64,000 nt of DNA. It comes from an uncultured Lachnospiraceae bacterium (GTDB lineage: Bacteria > Bacillota > Clostridia > Lachnospirales > Lachnospiraceae). The notes beneath the pieces were generated by a model. That model saw only the letters and a list, made by a program, of their open reading frames with translations, did no database searches and was not told where the DNA came from. Location: positions 56,511-120,510 of the forward strand of contig UQWA01000004.1 of NCBI GenBank assembly GCA_900544685.1, given 5' to 3'. Below are positions 63,823 through 64,000 of this stretch, piece by piece. Both the position numbers and the translations under genes were made by a program. Within the stretch, counting starts at the first letter, position 1. Each line of letters begins with the position of its first letter.

Positions 63823-64000
63823 AAATGATACAGAAATCTCTTCCGATGATACGGCCTCCACAGCTATTATTGGCGAAGCTGATGGGCCAACCAGTATCTT
63901 CCTTGCCGGAAAACTTGGCTCAGAGACAGAAGCCGAAACGGAAAAAATCATAACCACCGGCTTAGCCGGTGGTTTGCACTGCCCCTATAAGGGGCTCATC
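63783..64000 (+). pseudogene. Fragment resembling the N-terminus of Na+-translocating decarboxylase beta subunit
   Basis: In the frame VTYTSAAVETISAENDTE (from about 63783) an open stretch runs to the window edge and includes TAIIGEADGPTSIFLAGKL (about 63863-63919), close to the IIGGADGPTAIFL block near the start of OadB/GcdB-type beta subunits. It has no start codon of its own and begins inside the BlaI-like fragment. The frame then passes straight through palindromic repeats, so it is probably a remnant. Confidence 0.45.
63953..63995. repeat. Tandem hairpins at window edge, IS200/IS605-end-like
   Basis: ACCACCGGC-TTA-GCCGGTGGT (63953-63973) is a perfect nine-base hairpin, followed by GCCCC-TATAA-GGGGC (63981-63995). 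Such paired subterminal palindromes are typical of IS200/IS605 ends. No transposase is inside the window; the element, if real, extends to the right. Confidence 0.5.

Noticed and set aside
63953..63995. Start of a CRISPR array.
   Set aside because: There are two different short hairpins and no repeated unit with spacers.

Overview
The window reads as a chromosomal segment of a gut Clostridia, most likely a Lachnospiraceae (Blautia/Ruminococcus-like). The grounds are moderate-to-low GC, strong AGGAGG ribosome binding sites, Gram-positive style regulation (T-box, cobalamin and NiCo riboswitches, BirA operators, Rrf2 regulators), YesN-type two-component regulation and gut-type sugar genes. I see no rRNA, tRNA, CRISPR array or intact transposase. 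Almost all large genes lie on the minus strand in long, tightly packed operons.

Layout. 1-5960 (minus): an arabinose catabolic operon (araA, FGGY kinase, araD) running into a YesN-type response regulator and a sensor kinase cut by the window start. 6113-11777: a PucR-type regulator, a MATE exporter, and a plus-strand pair of a GPH-type sugar symporter and a CmuC-like (uroporphyrinogen decarboxylase fold) methyltransferase, preceded by a perfect 16-bp palindrome. 11806-13150: a YqeY protein and a disrupted secreted-protein gene. 13239-19646: a trpEGDCBA operon with no trpF, controlled by a tryptophan T-box leader. 19718-23155: a CmpB-type membrane protein, a HAD phosphatase and a cation diffusion facilitator preceded by a NiCo riboswitch. 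23247-33198: a run of minus-strand housekeeping and hypothetical genes, including a thioredoxin with an unusual thioredoxin reductase that lacks NADPH motifs, an AAA/VWA pair, a membrane GDPD and an arylamine N-acetyltransferase.

The most distinctive part is 33.7-53.6 kb. Two successive minus-strand operons each start with a cobalamin riboswitch plus an intrinsic terminator, and each encodes a complete NikA/DppA-type ABC importer (binding protein, two permeases, two ATPases). Operon 1 adds two paralogous SAM methyltransferases and a pair of exporter-fold ABC half-transporters; a divergent AraC regulator lies next to it. Operon 2 adds a MATE transporter, an M14/aspartoacylase-family hydrolase and an unknown 78-aa protein. 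With the NiCo-controlled metal exporter at 22 kb, the segment looks like a cobalt/corrinoid homeostasis region: B12 shortage would switch on both importers, and excess Co/Ni would switch on efflux. The substrates are inferred, not shown.

53.8-64.0 kb holds a secreted GDPD, bioY with two BirA operators, a PTS IIBCA transporter, a lone MoxR-like ATPase, citrate synthase, a CymR-like Rrf2 regulator sharing an operator with cysK, an ATPase of the DUF4143 type, and, at the right edge, a broken junction where a BlaI-like start runs into an unrelated reading frame followed by palindromic hairpins resembling IS200/IS605 ends.
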